From: Pseudomonas atagonensis
GTDB lineage: Bacteria > Pseudomonadota > Gammaproteobacteria > Pseudomonadales > Pseudomonadaceae
Length of the DNA: 64,000 nt
Direction of reading: 5' to 3'
Assembly (NCBI RefSeq): GCF_011369485.1
Contig: NZ_VXCA01000026.1
Coordinates: 23,245 to 87,244 of the forward strand
Part shown: piece after piece, positions 54,335 through 62,242 of the stretch
Layout of the letters: every line of letters starts with the position of its first letter
Position numbering within the stretch: position 1 is the first letter of the stretch
Notes under the pieces: model-generated
Databases searched by the model: none
What the model saw: only the letters and a program-made list of their open reading frames with translations
What the model was told of the DNA's origin: nothing
Made by a program: the position numbers and the translations under genes

Positions 54335-56422
54335 ATGAGTTATCAGGTTCTTGCACGTAAATGGCGTCCGCGCTCGTTCCGCGAAATGGTCGGCCAGACC
54401 CATGTGCTCAAGGCTCTGATCAATGCCTTGGACAGCCAACGGCTGCACCACGCGTACCTGTTCACCGGTACGCGCGGGGTGGGTAAGACCACGATTGCGC
54501 GGATCATCGCCAAATGCCTGAACTGTGAAACAGGTATCACTTCCAGCCCGTGCGGCGAGTGCTCGGTGTGCCGTGAAATCGACGAAGGTCGTTTTGTCGA
54601 CCTGATCGAAATCGACGCCGCGAGCCGCACCAAGGTCGAAGACACCCGCGAGCTGCTCGACAACGTGCAGTACGCGCCAAGCCGTGGGCGCTTCAAGGTC
54701 TACCTGATCGACGAAGTGCACATGCTTTCCAGCCATTCCTTCAATGCGCTGCTGAAAACCCTCGAAGAGCCGCCGCCGTACGTCAAGTTCATCCTGGCGA
54801 CCACCGACCCGCAGAAACTTCCGGCAACGATTTTGTCGCGATGCCTGCAGTTCTCCCTGAAGAACATGACGCCGGAACGCGTGGTCGAGCACCTGACCCA
54901 CGTCCTCACCGCCGAAAACGTGCCGTTCGAAGACGATGCACTGTGGCTGCTCGGTCGCGCTGCTGACGGTTCGATGCGTGACGCCATGAGCCTGACCGAT
55001 CAGGCTATCGCCTTCGGTGAGGGCAAGGTTCTGGCCACCGACGTGCGGGCGATGCTCGGCACGCTGGATCACGGTCAGGTTTACGACGTGCTGCATTCGT
55101 TGATCGAAGGCGACGCCAGGGCGCTGCTTGAAGCGGTGCGTCACCTGGCCGAACAAGGCCCGGACTGGAATGGCGTACTCTCGGAAATTCTCAATGTGCT
55201 GCACCGTGTGGCCATCGCCCAGGCGTTGCCGGAAGGTGTCGACAACGGCCATGGTGATCGTGACCGGGTGTTGGCATTGGCCCAGGCCTTGCCCGCCGAA
55301 GACGTGCAGTTCTATTACCAGATGGGCTTGATCGGCCGCCGTGATTTGCCGCTGGCGCCGGATCCACGCGGCGGCTTCGAGATGGTTCTGCTGCGGATGC
55401 TGGCCTTCCGGCCGGCAGACACGGCGGACGCCCCGAGGCAACCGCTAAAGCCAGTGGGGATCAGCCAGGCCACAGTTGATTCCGCAAACTCCGTGGCTGC
55501 CGCGCCGAAACCTGCGCCGGTGGTCGCTGCGGCTGTTGCACCGACACCCGCGCCAGCGCCTGTGGCTGCGCCTGCACCGATTCCCGAGCCCGTGGTCGCG
55601 GCTGATCCGCAACCAGCGCCGGAACCCGAGCCGGAGCCAGTCGCCGTCGAAGCGGTAGTCGACCTGCCTTGGAACGACCCGGTAGAACCTGAGCCAGAGC
55701 CGGTGCAGCAACCCGCTGTCGAGCCGGTACTGGAAACCGCTGGCGAGCAACCCGAGCTGCCGCCGATGCCGTTACCGACCCCGGACAGCGTCGTCCCGGA
55801 CGCCCCTGAGTGGGCTGCAGCGCCGATTCCAGAGCCGTCGGTCGCCGACGTCGATGCTGCGACACCGGGCATGGACATGGACGACGAGCCGCCGCTGGAC
55901 GAGGATTACATCGAGCCGGACATCGATTCGGCCTACAGCTACCTCGATGAGCTGGCCAGCGAACACGCCGCCGAACCGGCGCCCGAGCCCGAACCGGAAC
56001 CTGCCGCCGCGCCGGCCACCGGTCTGGCCCTGCAATGGCTGGAGCTGTTCCCGAAACTGCCGATTTCCGGCATGACCGGCAGCATCGCCGCCAACTGCAC
56101 GCTGATCGCGGTCGATGGCGACCATTGGCTGATGCACCTCGACCCGGCGCACAGTGCGCTGTTCAACGCCACGCAGCAGCGTCGTCTCAACGATGCGTTG
56201 AACCAGTTCCATGGCCGCACGCTGGGCCTGACCATCGAGCTGATCAAGCCCGAGCAGGAAACCCCGGCCCAGGCAGCCTCGCGGCGCCGTGCCAACCGTC
56301 AGCGCGAGGCGGAGGAGTCGATTCACGGCGATCCGTTCATCCAGCAGATGGTTCAGCAGTTCGGCGCGGTGGTGCGACACGATACTATTGAACCTGTCGA
56401 TGCTCTGGTCACTCAGGGCTAA
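54335..56422 (+). CDS. dnaX: DNA polymerase III subunits gamma/tau
   Basis: 695 residues from the ATG at 54335 (MSYQVLARKWRPRSFREMVGQTHVLKALINAL). The clamp-loader ATPase has Walker A GTRGVGKTT and a four-cysteine zinc module (CLNCETG...CGECSVC), then DEVHMLS and SRC. Residues about 380-550 are a low-complexity Pro/Ala/Glu linker, and the tau C-terminal domain follows. No A-AAA-AAG slippery heptamer was seen, so the short gamma form, if made, does not use the E. coli frameshift. It heads dnaX-ybaB. Confidence 0.96.
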   Translation: MSYQVLARKWRPRSFREMVGQTHVLKALINALDSQRLHHAYLFTGTRGVGKTTIARIIAKCLNCETGITSSPCGECSVCREIDEGRFVDLIEIDAASRTKVEDTRELLDNVQYAPSRGRFKVYLIDEVHMLSSHSFNALLKTLEEPPPYVKFILATTDPQKLPATILSRCLQFSLKNMTPERVVEHLTHVLTAENVPFEDDALWLLGRAADGSMRDAMSLTDQAIAFGEGKVLATDVRAMLGTLDHGQVYDVLHSLIEGDARALLEAVRHLAEQGPDWNGVLSEILNVLHRVAIAQALPEGVDNGHGDRDRVLALAQALPAEDVQFYYQMGLIGRRDLPLAPDPRGGFEMVLLRMLAFRPADTADAPRQPLKPVGISQATVDSANSVAAAPKPAPVVAAAVAPTPAPAPVAAPAPIPEPVVAADPQPAPEPEPEPVAVEAVVDLPWNDPVEPEPEPVQQPAVEPVLETAGEQPELPPMPLPTPDSVVPDAPEWAAAPIPEPSVADVDAATPGMDMDDEPPLDEDYIEPDIDSAYSYLDELASEHAAEPAPEPEPEPAAAPATGLALQWLELFPKLPISGMTGSIAANCTLIAVDGDHWLMHLDPAHSALFNATQQRRLNDALNQFHGRTLGLTIELIKPEQETPAQAASRRRANRQREAEESIHGDPFIQQMVQQFGAVVRHDTIEPVDALVTQG

Positions 56423-56489
56423 TAACTGAAGGTGCCCGGTTTTCATGACAGGGCGCTGTTTTGATCCAAGTACTTTTGAGGTGATTCCC

Positions 56490-56828
56490 ATGATGAAAGG
56501 TGGCATGGCCGGCCTGATGAAGCAGGCGCAGCAGATGCAGGAAAAAATGGCCAAGATGCAGGAAGAACTGGCCAACGCCGAAGTCACCGGCAAGGCCGGC
56601 GGCGACATGGTCACCGTGGTGATGACCGGTCGTCACGACGTTAAAAGCGTGAGCATCGACCCAAGCCTGGTCGAAGGCCTGAGCGAAGACGACAAAGAAA
56701 TGCTGGAAGCCGTCGTAGCTGCCGCCGTTAACGACGCCGTGCGCAAGATCGAAGCCAACAGCCAGGAAAAAATGGGCAGCATGACCGCTGGCATGAACCT
56801 GCCGGCCGGTATGAAACTGCCATTCTGA
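56490..56828 (+). CDS. ybaB: YbaB/EbfC nucleoid-associated protein
   Basis: 112 residues from the ATG at 56490 (GAGGTG upstream); the longer frame from 56445 is unlike the family. Met/Gln/Lys-rich helical start (MMKGGMAGLMKQAQQMQEKMAKMQEELANAEV) then VTVVMTGRHDVKSVSIDPSLV. It binds DNA as a dimer. It follows dnaX by 67 bases, as in most proteobacteria, where recR usually comes next; here an oxidoreductase gene intervenes. Confidence 0.95.
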   Translation: MMKGGMAGLMKQAQQMQEKMAKMQEELANAEVTGKAGGDMVTVVMTGRHDVKSVSIDPSLVEGLSEDDKEMLEAVVAAAVNDAVRKIEANSQEKMGSMTAGMNLPAGMKLPF

Positions 56829-56857
56829 TTCGCCATCCGGCGGCAGATGAGCTACAC

Positions 56858-56888
56858 AAAATGCCAGGCATTGCGCCTGGCATTTTTG
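56858..56888 (+). terminator. Terminator after ybaB
   Basis: AAATGCCAGGC-ATTGC-GCCTGGCATTT followed by T-rich sequence. Confidence 0.88.
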
Positions 56889-56923
56889 TTTCTGGCCGGT
56901 AGAAATGTGTTGGCGGTCATGAC

Positions 56924-56993
56924 GCCTTCGCGAGCAAGCCCGCTCCCACAATTGAAATGCATTCTCCTGTGGGAGCGGGTTTGCTCGCGAATG
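56924..56993. repeat. Inverted pair of REP-type repeats
   Basis: GCCTTCGCGAGCAAGCCCGC at the left faces GCGGGTTTGCTCGCGAATGC at the right, separated by a short AT-rich loop. Confidence 0.8.
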
Positions 56994-57090
56994 CGTCAGT
57001 ACGGTTCATCGGAATAAACATCGAACACCCTGTCGCCACAACGGTCTGCTCCCTATACCACCGAATTCACCATTCACAGGAGACGCTGAC

Positions 57091-58125
57091 ATGTCCGATC
57101 CTCTTACCCTCAACCAACGCTATGTTCTGGCCTCGCGTCCGGTTGGCGCGCCGATCCCGGAAAACTTCCGTCTGGAACGCGAAGCGTTGCCGGATCTTGA
57201 AGAAGGGCAGGTGCTGCTGAAAACCCTGTACCTGTCGCTCGATCCTTACATGCGCGGGCGTATGAGTGACGCGCCGTCTTACGCGGCACCGGTCGCAATC
57301 GGCGAAGTCATGACCGGTGGCGCGGTCAGCCGGGTCGAGCGCTCGACGCACCCGAAATTCCAGGCCGGTGATCTAGTGGTTGGCGCCACCGGTTGGCAGA
57401 GCCACAGCATCAGCGACGGACGCAACATCATTCCGATCCCGTCCGGGTTGCCGAGCCCGTCGATGGCCCTTGGTGTGCTGGGCATGCCCGGCATGACCGC
57501 CTACATGGGGTTGATGGACATCGGTCAGCCGAAAAGCGGCGAGACGCTGGTGGTCGCCGCGGCATCCGGCGCGGTCGGTTCGGTGGTCGGTCAAGTGGCG
57601 AAGATCAAAGGCCTGCGTGTGGTTGGCGTGGCGGGCGGTGCCGAGAAGTGCAAATACGTGGTCGAGGAGTTGGGTTTCGACGCCTGTATCGATCACAAGG
57701 CGCCGGACTTTGCCGAGCAACTGGCCAAGGCTTGCCCGAAAGGCATCGACATCTATTACGAAAACGTCGGTGGACATGTATTCGACGCCGTCGTGCCGCT
57801 GCTCAATGCCACGGCGCGGATCCCGCTGTGTGGCCTGATTGCAGGTTACAACGCCTCGGAGGCGCCGAAAGGCCCGGATCGTCTGCCGCTGCTGCAACGC
57901 ACGCTGCTGACCAAGCGTGTACGCATTCAAGGTTTCATCGTGTTTGATGACTACGGTGATCGCCAGCCGGAATTCATCAGCGCCATGGTGCCGTGGGTGC
58001 GTGACGGCAAGGTGAAATTCCGCGAAGACGTGGTCGATGGCCTGGAGCAGGCGCCCGAAGCGTTTATCGGTCTGCTGGAAGGACGCAACTTCGGCAAACT
58101 GGTGGTGAAGGTCGCCCAGGACTGA
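57091..58125 (+). CDS. NADP-dependent oxidoreductase, zinc-independent MDR family
   Basis: 344 residues. AGGAG stands 9 bases before the ATG. The N-terminal GroES-like domain (LYLSLDPYMRGRMSDAPSYAAPVAIGEVMTGGAVSRV) and nucleotide-binding domain (ETLVVAAASGAVGSVVGQVAKIKGLRVVGVAGGAEKC, with YENVGGHVFDAVV) match CurA/leukotriene B4 dehydrogenase-like reductases, which reduce the double bond of alpha,beta-unsaturated ketones with NADPH. There are no zinc ligands. It is inserted between ybaB and recR, which are neighbours in many genomes. Confidence 0.9.
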   Translation: MSDPLTLNQRYVLASRPVGAPIPENFRLEREALPDLEEGQVLLKTLYLSLDPYMRGRMSDAPSYAAPVAIGEVMTGGAVSRVERSTHPKFQAGDLVVGATGWQSHSISDGRNIIPIPSGLPSPSMALGVLGMPGMTAYMGLMDIGQPKSGETLVVAAASGAVGSVVGQVAKIKGLRVVGVAGGAEKCKYVVEELGFDACIDHKAPDFAEQLAKACPKGIDIYYENVGGHVFDAVVPLLNATARIPLCGLIAGYNASEAPKGPDRLPLLQRTLLTKRVRIQGFIVFDDYGDRQPEFISAMVPWVRDGKVKFREDVVDGLEQAPEAFIGLLEGRNFGKLVVKVAQD

Positions 58126-58191
58126 GTATTTGACGCTGGCCAGAGGCGCGGGTATAAACCGCGTCTCGTTGTTTTGTCGGACTTTTTACCC

Positions 58192-58794
58192 ATGAGCTTC
58201 AGCCCTTTGATTCGCCAACTGATCGACTCCCTGCGAATTCTGCCGGGTGTGGGTCAGAAAACCGCCCAGCGCATGGCGTTGCAGTTGCTCGAACGTGATC
58301 GCAGCGGCGGCACGCGTCTGGCCCAGGCACTCAGCCAGGCCATGGAAGGAGTCGGTCACTGTCGCCAGTGCCGCACGCTGACCGAAGACGATCTGTGCCC
58401 GCAATGCGCCGATACCCGCCGCGACGATACGTTGCTGTGCGTGGTGGAAGGGCCGATGGATGTTTATGCGGTCGAACAGACCGGTTTCCGTGGCCGCTAC
58501 TTTGTCCTCAAGGGGCATTTATCGCCGCTCGACGGGCTCGGGCCTGAGGCAATCGGCATTCCGCAGTTGATGGCGCGGATTGAAGAGGCCGGTACCTTTA
58601 CCGAAGTCATTCTGGCGACAAACCCGACCGTAGAAGGCGAGGCGACGGCGCATTACATCGCGCAGCTATTGCAGAACAAAGGCCTGATCGCCTCGCGCAT
58701 TGCTCACGGCGTGCCGTTGGGTGGCGAACTGGAATTGGTGGACGGCGGCACGCTGGCCCACTCGTTTGCCGGACGCAAGCCAATCACTCTCTGA
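58192..58794 (+). CDS. recR: Recombination mediator RecR
   Basis: 200 residues from the ATG at 58192. A helix-hairpin-helix (LRILPGVGQKTAQRMALQLL), a four-cysteine zinc finger (CRQCRTLTEDDLCPQC) and a Toprim domain (LLCVVEGPMDVYAVEQTG, ILATNPTVEGEATAHY) are all present. With RecFO it loads RecA at gapped DNA. Confidence 0.96.
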   Translation: MSFSPLIRQLIDSLRILPGVGQKTAQRMALQLLERDRSGGTRLAQALSQAMEGVGHCRQCRTLTEDDLCPQCADTRRDDTLLCVVEGPMDVYAVEQTGFRGRYFVLKGHLSPLDGLGPEAIGIPQLMARIEEAGTFTEVILATNPTVEGEATAHYIAQLLQNKGLIASRIAHGVPLGGELELVDGGTLAHSFAGRKPITL

Positions 58795-58818
58795 GTTCTG
58801 CATTGGCTGTTCTGGCCT

Positions 58819-58889
58819 CATCGCGAGCAGGCTCACTCCTACATTGGGAATGCATTCCCCTGTAGGAGTGAGCCTGTTTGCGATCAAGG
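58819..58889. repeat. Inverted pair of REP-type repeats (AGGAGTGAGC variant)
   Basis: CATCGCGAGCAGGCTCACTC at the left faces GAGTGAGCCTGTTTGCGAT at the right. The core differs from the GCGGGCTTGCTCGC pairs. Confidence 0.75.
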
Positions 58890-58977
58890 CGCCTCGGTCT
58901 TTTTGGTTCAAACAATTGTGTTGAAAACCAAGCAAGCGCTCGATTAAGTTCGGCGAACCCTTCAGTGGAGTTCGCCG

Positions 58978-60126
58978 ATGCCTGCCTTCCAGGAATACTT
59001 CGATCCCAGCCACCAAATGGTCCGCGACAGCGTCAGACGTTTCGTCGAGCGCGAGATCCTGCCGGACATTGATCAGTGGGAAGAAGCCGAAAGCTTTCCC
59101 CGTGAGTTGTACCTGAAGGCCGGCGCGGCCGGGATTCTCGGCATTGGCTACCCCGAAGCGCTGGGTGGAAGCCATGAAGGCGACCTGTTCGCCAAGGTTG
59201 CCGCCAGTGAGGAATTGATGCGTTGCGGCTCCGGCGGCCTGGTGGCAGGGCTGGGCTCGCTGGATATCGGCCTGCCGCCGATCGTCAAATGGGCCCGCCC
59301 CGAGGTGCGCGAACGCGTGGTGCCGCACGTGCTCAGCGGCGAGAAAATCAGCGCGCTGGCCGTGACTGAACCGGGCGGCGGCTCCGACGTCGCCAACCTG
59401 CAAACCCGCGCCGTGCGCGAAGGCGACTTCTATCGCGTCAGCGGCAGCAAAACCTTCATCACCAGTGGCGTACGCGCGGATTACTACACCGTCGCGGTGC
59501 GCACCGGTGCGCCGGGTTTTGCCGGCATCAGCCTGTTGTTGATTGAGAAGGGAACACCGGGTTTCACCGTCGGCCGTCAGCTGAAGAAAATGGGCTGGTG
59601 GGCCTCGGACACCGCTGAATTGTTCTTCGACGATTGCCGCGTACCGGTGGGGAACCTGATCGGCGGTGAAAACATGGGCTTCGCCTGCATCATGGGCAAC
59701 TTCCAGAGCGAACGGCTGGCCCTGGCGCTGATGGCCAACATGACTTCTCAACTGGCACTGGAAGAGGCGCTGAAGTGGGCGCGTGAGCGTGAGGCATTCG
59801 GCAAGCCGATCGGCAAGTTTCAGGTCATCAAACATCGCCTTGCGGAAATGGCCACGGCGCTGGAAGTGTCGCGCGAATTCACTTATCGGCAAGCGGCGAA
59901 AATGGCGGCGGGGCAGAGCGTGATCAAGGAGATTTCCATGGCGAAGAACTTTGCCACGGACACCTCGGACCGGATCACCACGGATGCAGTGCAGATTCTT
60001 GGCGGGCTGGGTTACATGCGTGAGAGCCTGGTGGAGCGGTTGTACCGCGACAATCGCATCCTGTCGATTGGCGGCGGGACGCGTGAAGTGATGAACGAAA
60101 TCATCAGCAAGCAGATGGGGCTTTAG
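58978..60126 (+). CDS. Acyl-CoA dehydrogenase
   Basis: 382 residues with the three ACAD domains (VTEPGGGSDVANLQT; FITSGVRADYYTVAVRTG; YMRESLVERLYRDNRILSIGGGTREV). The position that carries the catalytic base in short- and medium-chain enzymes (EGT) is Gly366 here. A Glu at 245 in FQSERLALA aligns with the base used by isovaleryl- and long-chain-type enzymes, so the protein is probably active but of that branch. The substrate is not clear. GTGGAG precedes the ATG. The homologue follows recR in P. aeruginosa too. Confidence 0.9.
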   Translation: MPAFQEYFDPSHQMVRDSVRRFVEREILPDIDQWEEAESFPRELYLKAGAAGILGIGYPEALGGSHEGDLFAKVAASEELMRCGSGGLVAGLGSLDIGLPPIVKWARPEVRERVVPHVLSGEKISALAVTEPGGGSDVANLQTRAVREGDFYRVSGSKTFITSGVRADYYTVAVRTGAPGFAGISLLLIEKGTPGFTVGRQLKKMGWWASDTAELFFDDCRVPVGNLIGGENMGFACIMGNFQSERLALALMANMTSQLALEEALKWAREREAFGKPIGKFQVIKHRLAEMATALEVSREFTYRQAAKMAAGQSVIKEISMAKNFATDTSDRITTDAVQILGGLGYMRESLVERLYRDNRILSIGGGTREVMNEIISKQMGL

Positions 60127-60147
60127 GTTTTGCGTTGAGGTTGCCGG

Positions 60148-60231
60148 CCCCTTCGCGAGCAAGCCCGCTCCCACACTGGATCTGTGGCGTTCACAAATCC
60201 CCTGTGGGAGCGGGCTTGCTCCCGAAGGCGG
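60148..60231. repeat. Inverted pair of REP-type repeats
   Basis: CCTTCGCGAGCAAGCCCGCT at the left faces GAGCGGGCTTGCTCCCGAAGG at the right, between the convergent acyl-CoA dehydrogenase gene and apt. Confidence 0.8.
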
Positions 60232-60246
60232 CAGTACAGACGCCGC

Positions 60247-60795
60247 TTACTTATCGGTCAAAGCAAACTGCGTCAGGCAGAAGGTAGGAATCCCCATGTC
60301 TTCCAGCCGTTGCGAACCACCCAGCTCCGGCAAATCGATGATCGCCGCTGCTTCATGCACCCGCGCGCCCATGCGGCGAATCAGGTTGGCCGCGGCGATC
60401 AGCGTGCCGCCGGTGGCGATCAGGTCATCGAACATTACCACCGAGTCGCCTTCACACAGACTGTCGGCGTGCACTTCCAGGAACGCTTCGCCGTACTCGG
60501 TCGCGTAACCTTCGGCCAGCACGTCCGCCGGCAGTTTGCCTTGCTTGCGGAACAGCACCAAAGGCTTGTTCAGCTGATAAGCCAAAACCGAGCCGATCAG
60601 GAAACCACGGGCATCCATCGCACCGATGTGGGTGAAGTCGGCTTCGACGTAGCGGTGGGCGAAGCTGTCCATCACCAGGCGCAGGGCCGTTGGCGACTGG
60701 AACAGCGGGGTGATGTCGCGAAAGATCACGCCCGGTTTCGGGAAGTCGATCACAGGGCGGATCAGGGATTTGATGTCGAAGGAATCGAAGGGCAT
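60247..60795 (-). CDS. apt: Adenine phosphoribosyltransferase
   Basis: 182 residues from the ATG at 60795 (MPFDSFDIKSLIRPVIDFPKPGVIFRDITPLF); the 8-codon upstream extension is not family-like. The PRPP-binding motif VVMFDDLIATGGTL and the KQGKLPADV flap are present. It salvages adenine to AMP. Confidence 0.96.
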   Translation of the reverse strand: MPFDSFDIKSLIRPVIDFPKPGVIFRDITPLFQSPTALRLVMDSFAHRYVEADFTHIGAMDARGFLIGSVLAYQLNKPLVLFRKQGKLPADVLAEGYATEYGEAFLEVHADSLCEGDSVVMFDDLIATGGTLIAAANLIRRMGARVHEAAAIIDLPELGGSQRLEDMGIPTFCLTQFALTDK

Positions 60796-60870
60796 CGAGG
60801 TGTCCTGGCAGGGCTGCAAACGGCGCAGTATACCCGCGGCTGAAACGGTTCGCTCAACCGCGGATCGAGA

Positions 60871-61605
60871 TCAGCCTTCGAGCGAGCCGCCGGCCAGTGC
60901 GCACAGCTGGATAGGATCGAGGATGTGAATCTCTTTACCCTCGGCGGCGATCAGTTCGTTTTGCTGGAAACGGGTGAACACTCGCGAGACGGTTTCCACC
61001 GCGAGGCCCAGATAGTTGCCGATTTCATTGCGCGACATGCTCAGGCGGAACTGATTGGCCGAGAAGCCGCGAGCGCGGAAACGCGCCGACAGATTGACCA
61101 GGAACGTGGCGATGCGCTCGTCGGCGGTTTTCTTCGACAGCAGCAGCATCATTTGCTGGTCGTCGCGGATTTCCCGGCTCATCACGCGCATCAACTGGCG
61201 GCGCAGCTGCGGTAATTGCAGCGCCAGTTCATCGAGGCGTTCGAAAGGAATTTCGCACACCGAGGTGGTTTCCAGGGCCTGGGCGGATACCGGGTGTTTC
61301 TCGGTGTCCATGCCGGACAGGCCGACCAGTTCGCTCGGCAGGTGGAAACCAGTCAGTTGTTCTTCGCCGGTGTCGCTCAGGCTGAACGTCTTCAGAGCGC
61401 CGGAGCGTACTGCATAAACGGAATCGAACGTGTCGCCCTGACGGAACAGGAACTCACCCTTTTTCAACGGGCGGCCGCGTTTAACGATTTCGTCCAGCGC
61501 ATCCATGTCTTCCAGATTCAGAGAAAGTGGCAGGCAGAGAGGGGCCAGGCTGCAATCCTTGCAATGAGCCTGGTTGTGAGCGCGCAGTTTAACTGGCTCG
61601 GACAT
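60871..61605 (-). CDS. anr: Oxygen-sensing regulator Anr (FNR family)
   Basis: 244 residues. Cysteines at 15, 18 and 24 (HCKDCSLAPLC) plus one in TTSVCEIPFER supply the [4Fe-4S] cluster ligands. A cAMP-binding-like beta roll (residues 30-140), a dimer helix and a C-terminal helix-turn-helix follow (LSMSRNEIGNYLGLAVETVSRVFTRFQQ). It activates anaerobic and microaerobic genes at TTGAT-N4-ATCAA. Two perfect boxes of that type occur at 63685 and 63899, next to hemN. Confidence 0.97.
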   Translation of the reverse strand: MSEPVKLRAHNQAHCKDCSLAPLCLPLSLNLEDMDALDEIVKRGRPLKKGEFLFRQGDTFDSVYAVRSGALKTFSLSDTGEEQLTGFHLPSELVGLSGMDTEKHPVSAQALETTSVCEIPFERLDELALQLPQLRRQLMRVMSREIRDDQQMMLLLSKKTADERIATFLVNLSARFRARGFSANQFRLSMSRNEIGNYLGLAVETVSRVFTRFQQNELIAAEGKEIHILDPIQLCALAGGSLEG

Positions 61606-61699
61606 TTCTTAAATCCTTGTGGGAAAACACACATAAGCCGTAAGGGTAACCCACGGGAGGACATTCAGGCCAGTCTGTGGCGACTTTGTCCCACCGTCA

Positions 61700-61726
61700 T
61701 AAAGCCGCGGGGCAAGCCGCCGATAA
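61700..61726 (+). promoter_or_regulatory. Sigma-28 (FliA) promoter of the 160-residue gene
   Basis: TAAAG-N14-GCCGATAA matches the flagellar sigma consensus (TAAAGTTT-N11-GCCGATAA) at every position of both core boxes. It ends 33 bases before the ATG at 61760. Confidence 0.85.
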
Positions 61727-61759
61727 ACAGGTATCAAACCGCATACAAGGAACGCTTCG

Positions 61760-62242
61760 ATGACCGCCATTGGTACGCTGAACCCCGGTAACAGCGGCGT
61801 TGCGTCGTTGCTGGAGAACAACGGCAGCGCTAACGGCAAGGAGCCGGCAACCGATTCGCCATTGCTGGCAACCCCGACCTTGGTCGAGAGCGTCAAAGTG
61901 TCGCTGTCCGGTGCCGCCATCGAAAAGTCCGCCAGCGCCGGCGGGGATAACCGCGACATCGAAGAAAGCGGCTTGCCGGAAAACATCCAGCAACTGTTGA
62001 AGATGATTCGCCAGTTGCAGCAGCAGATCGCTGAAAAGAATGCGCGGATCAAAGCGGTGATGGCCGACAAGACGCTCTCCACCGAAGAGAGAATCGCCAA
62101 ACTCGCCGCGCTCAAGGGCGCCATCGCCGCCCTGAACAATGGTTTGATTACCGCCAATCTGTCGCTGTCCAAGGTCATGAACCAGTCGAACCTGACCCCG
62201 GAGCAAACCATGAAAACCGCCGCATTGCTGATGAAAAACTAG
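61760..62242 (+). CDS. Sigma-28-type gene of unknown function
   Basis: 160 residues with no signal peptide or membrane helix. The first 75 residues are Ser/Ala/Gly-rich and likely disordered. Residues about 75-125 form a coiled coil (NIQQLLKMIRQLQQQIAEKNARIKAVMADKTLSTEERIAKLAALKGAIAALNNGLI). I do not recognise a named family. The promoter points to the flagellar/chemotaxis regulon. GCATACAAGGAACGC gives an AAGGA ribosome site 9 bases before the ATG. Its 3' end overlaps hemN on the other strand by 4 bases. Confidence 0.75.
   Translation: MTAIGTLNPGNSGVASLLENNGSANGKEPATDSPLLATPTLVESVKVSLSGAAIEKSASAGGDNRDIEESGLPENIQQLLKMIRQLQQQIAEKNARIKAVMADKTLSTEERIAKLAALKGAIAALNNGLITANLSLSKVMNQSNLTPEQTMKTAALLMKN

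Noticed and set aside
54335..56422. Programmed frameshift in dnaX
   Set aside because: No A-AAA-AAG slippery heptamer was seen in the gene, and the frame is intact to the tau C-terminus.
58978..60126. Loss-of-function acyl-CoA dehydrogenase because the EGT Glu is missing
   Set aside because: A compensating Glu is present at the alternative position used by isovaleryl/long-chain enzymes, so inactivity is not implied.
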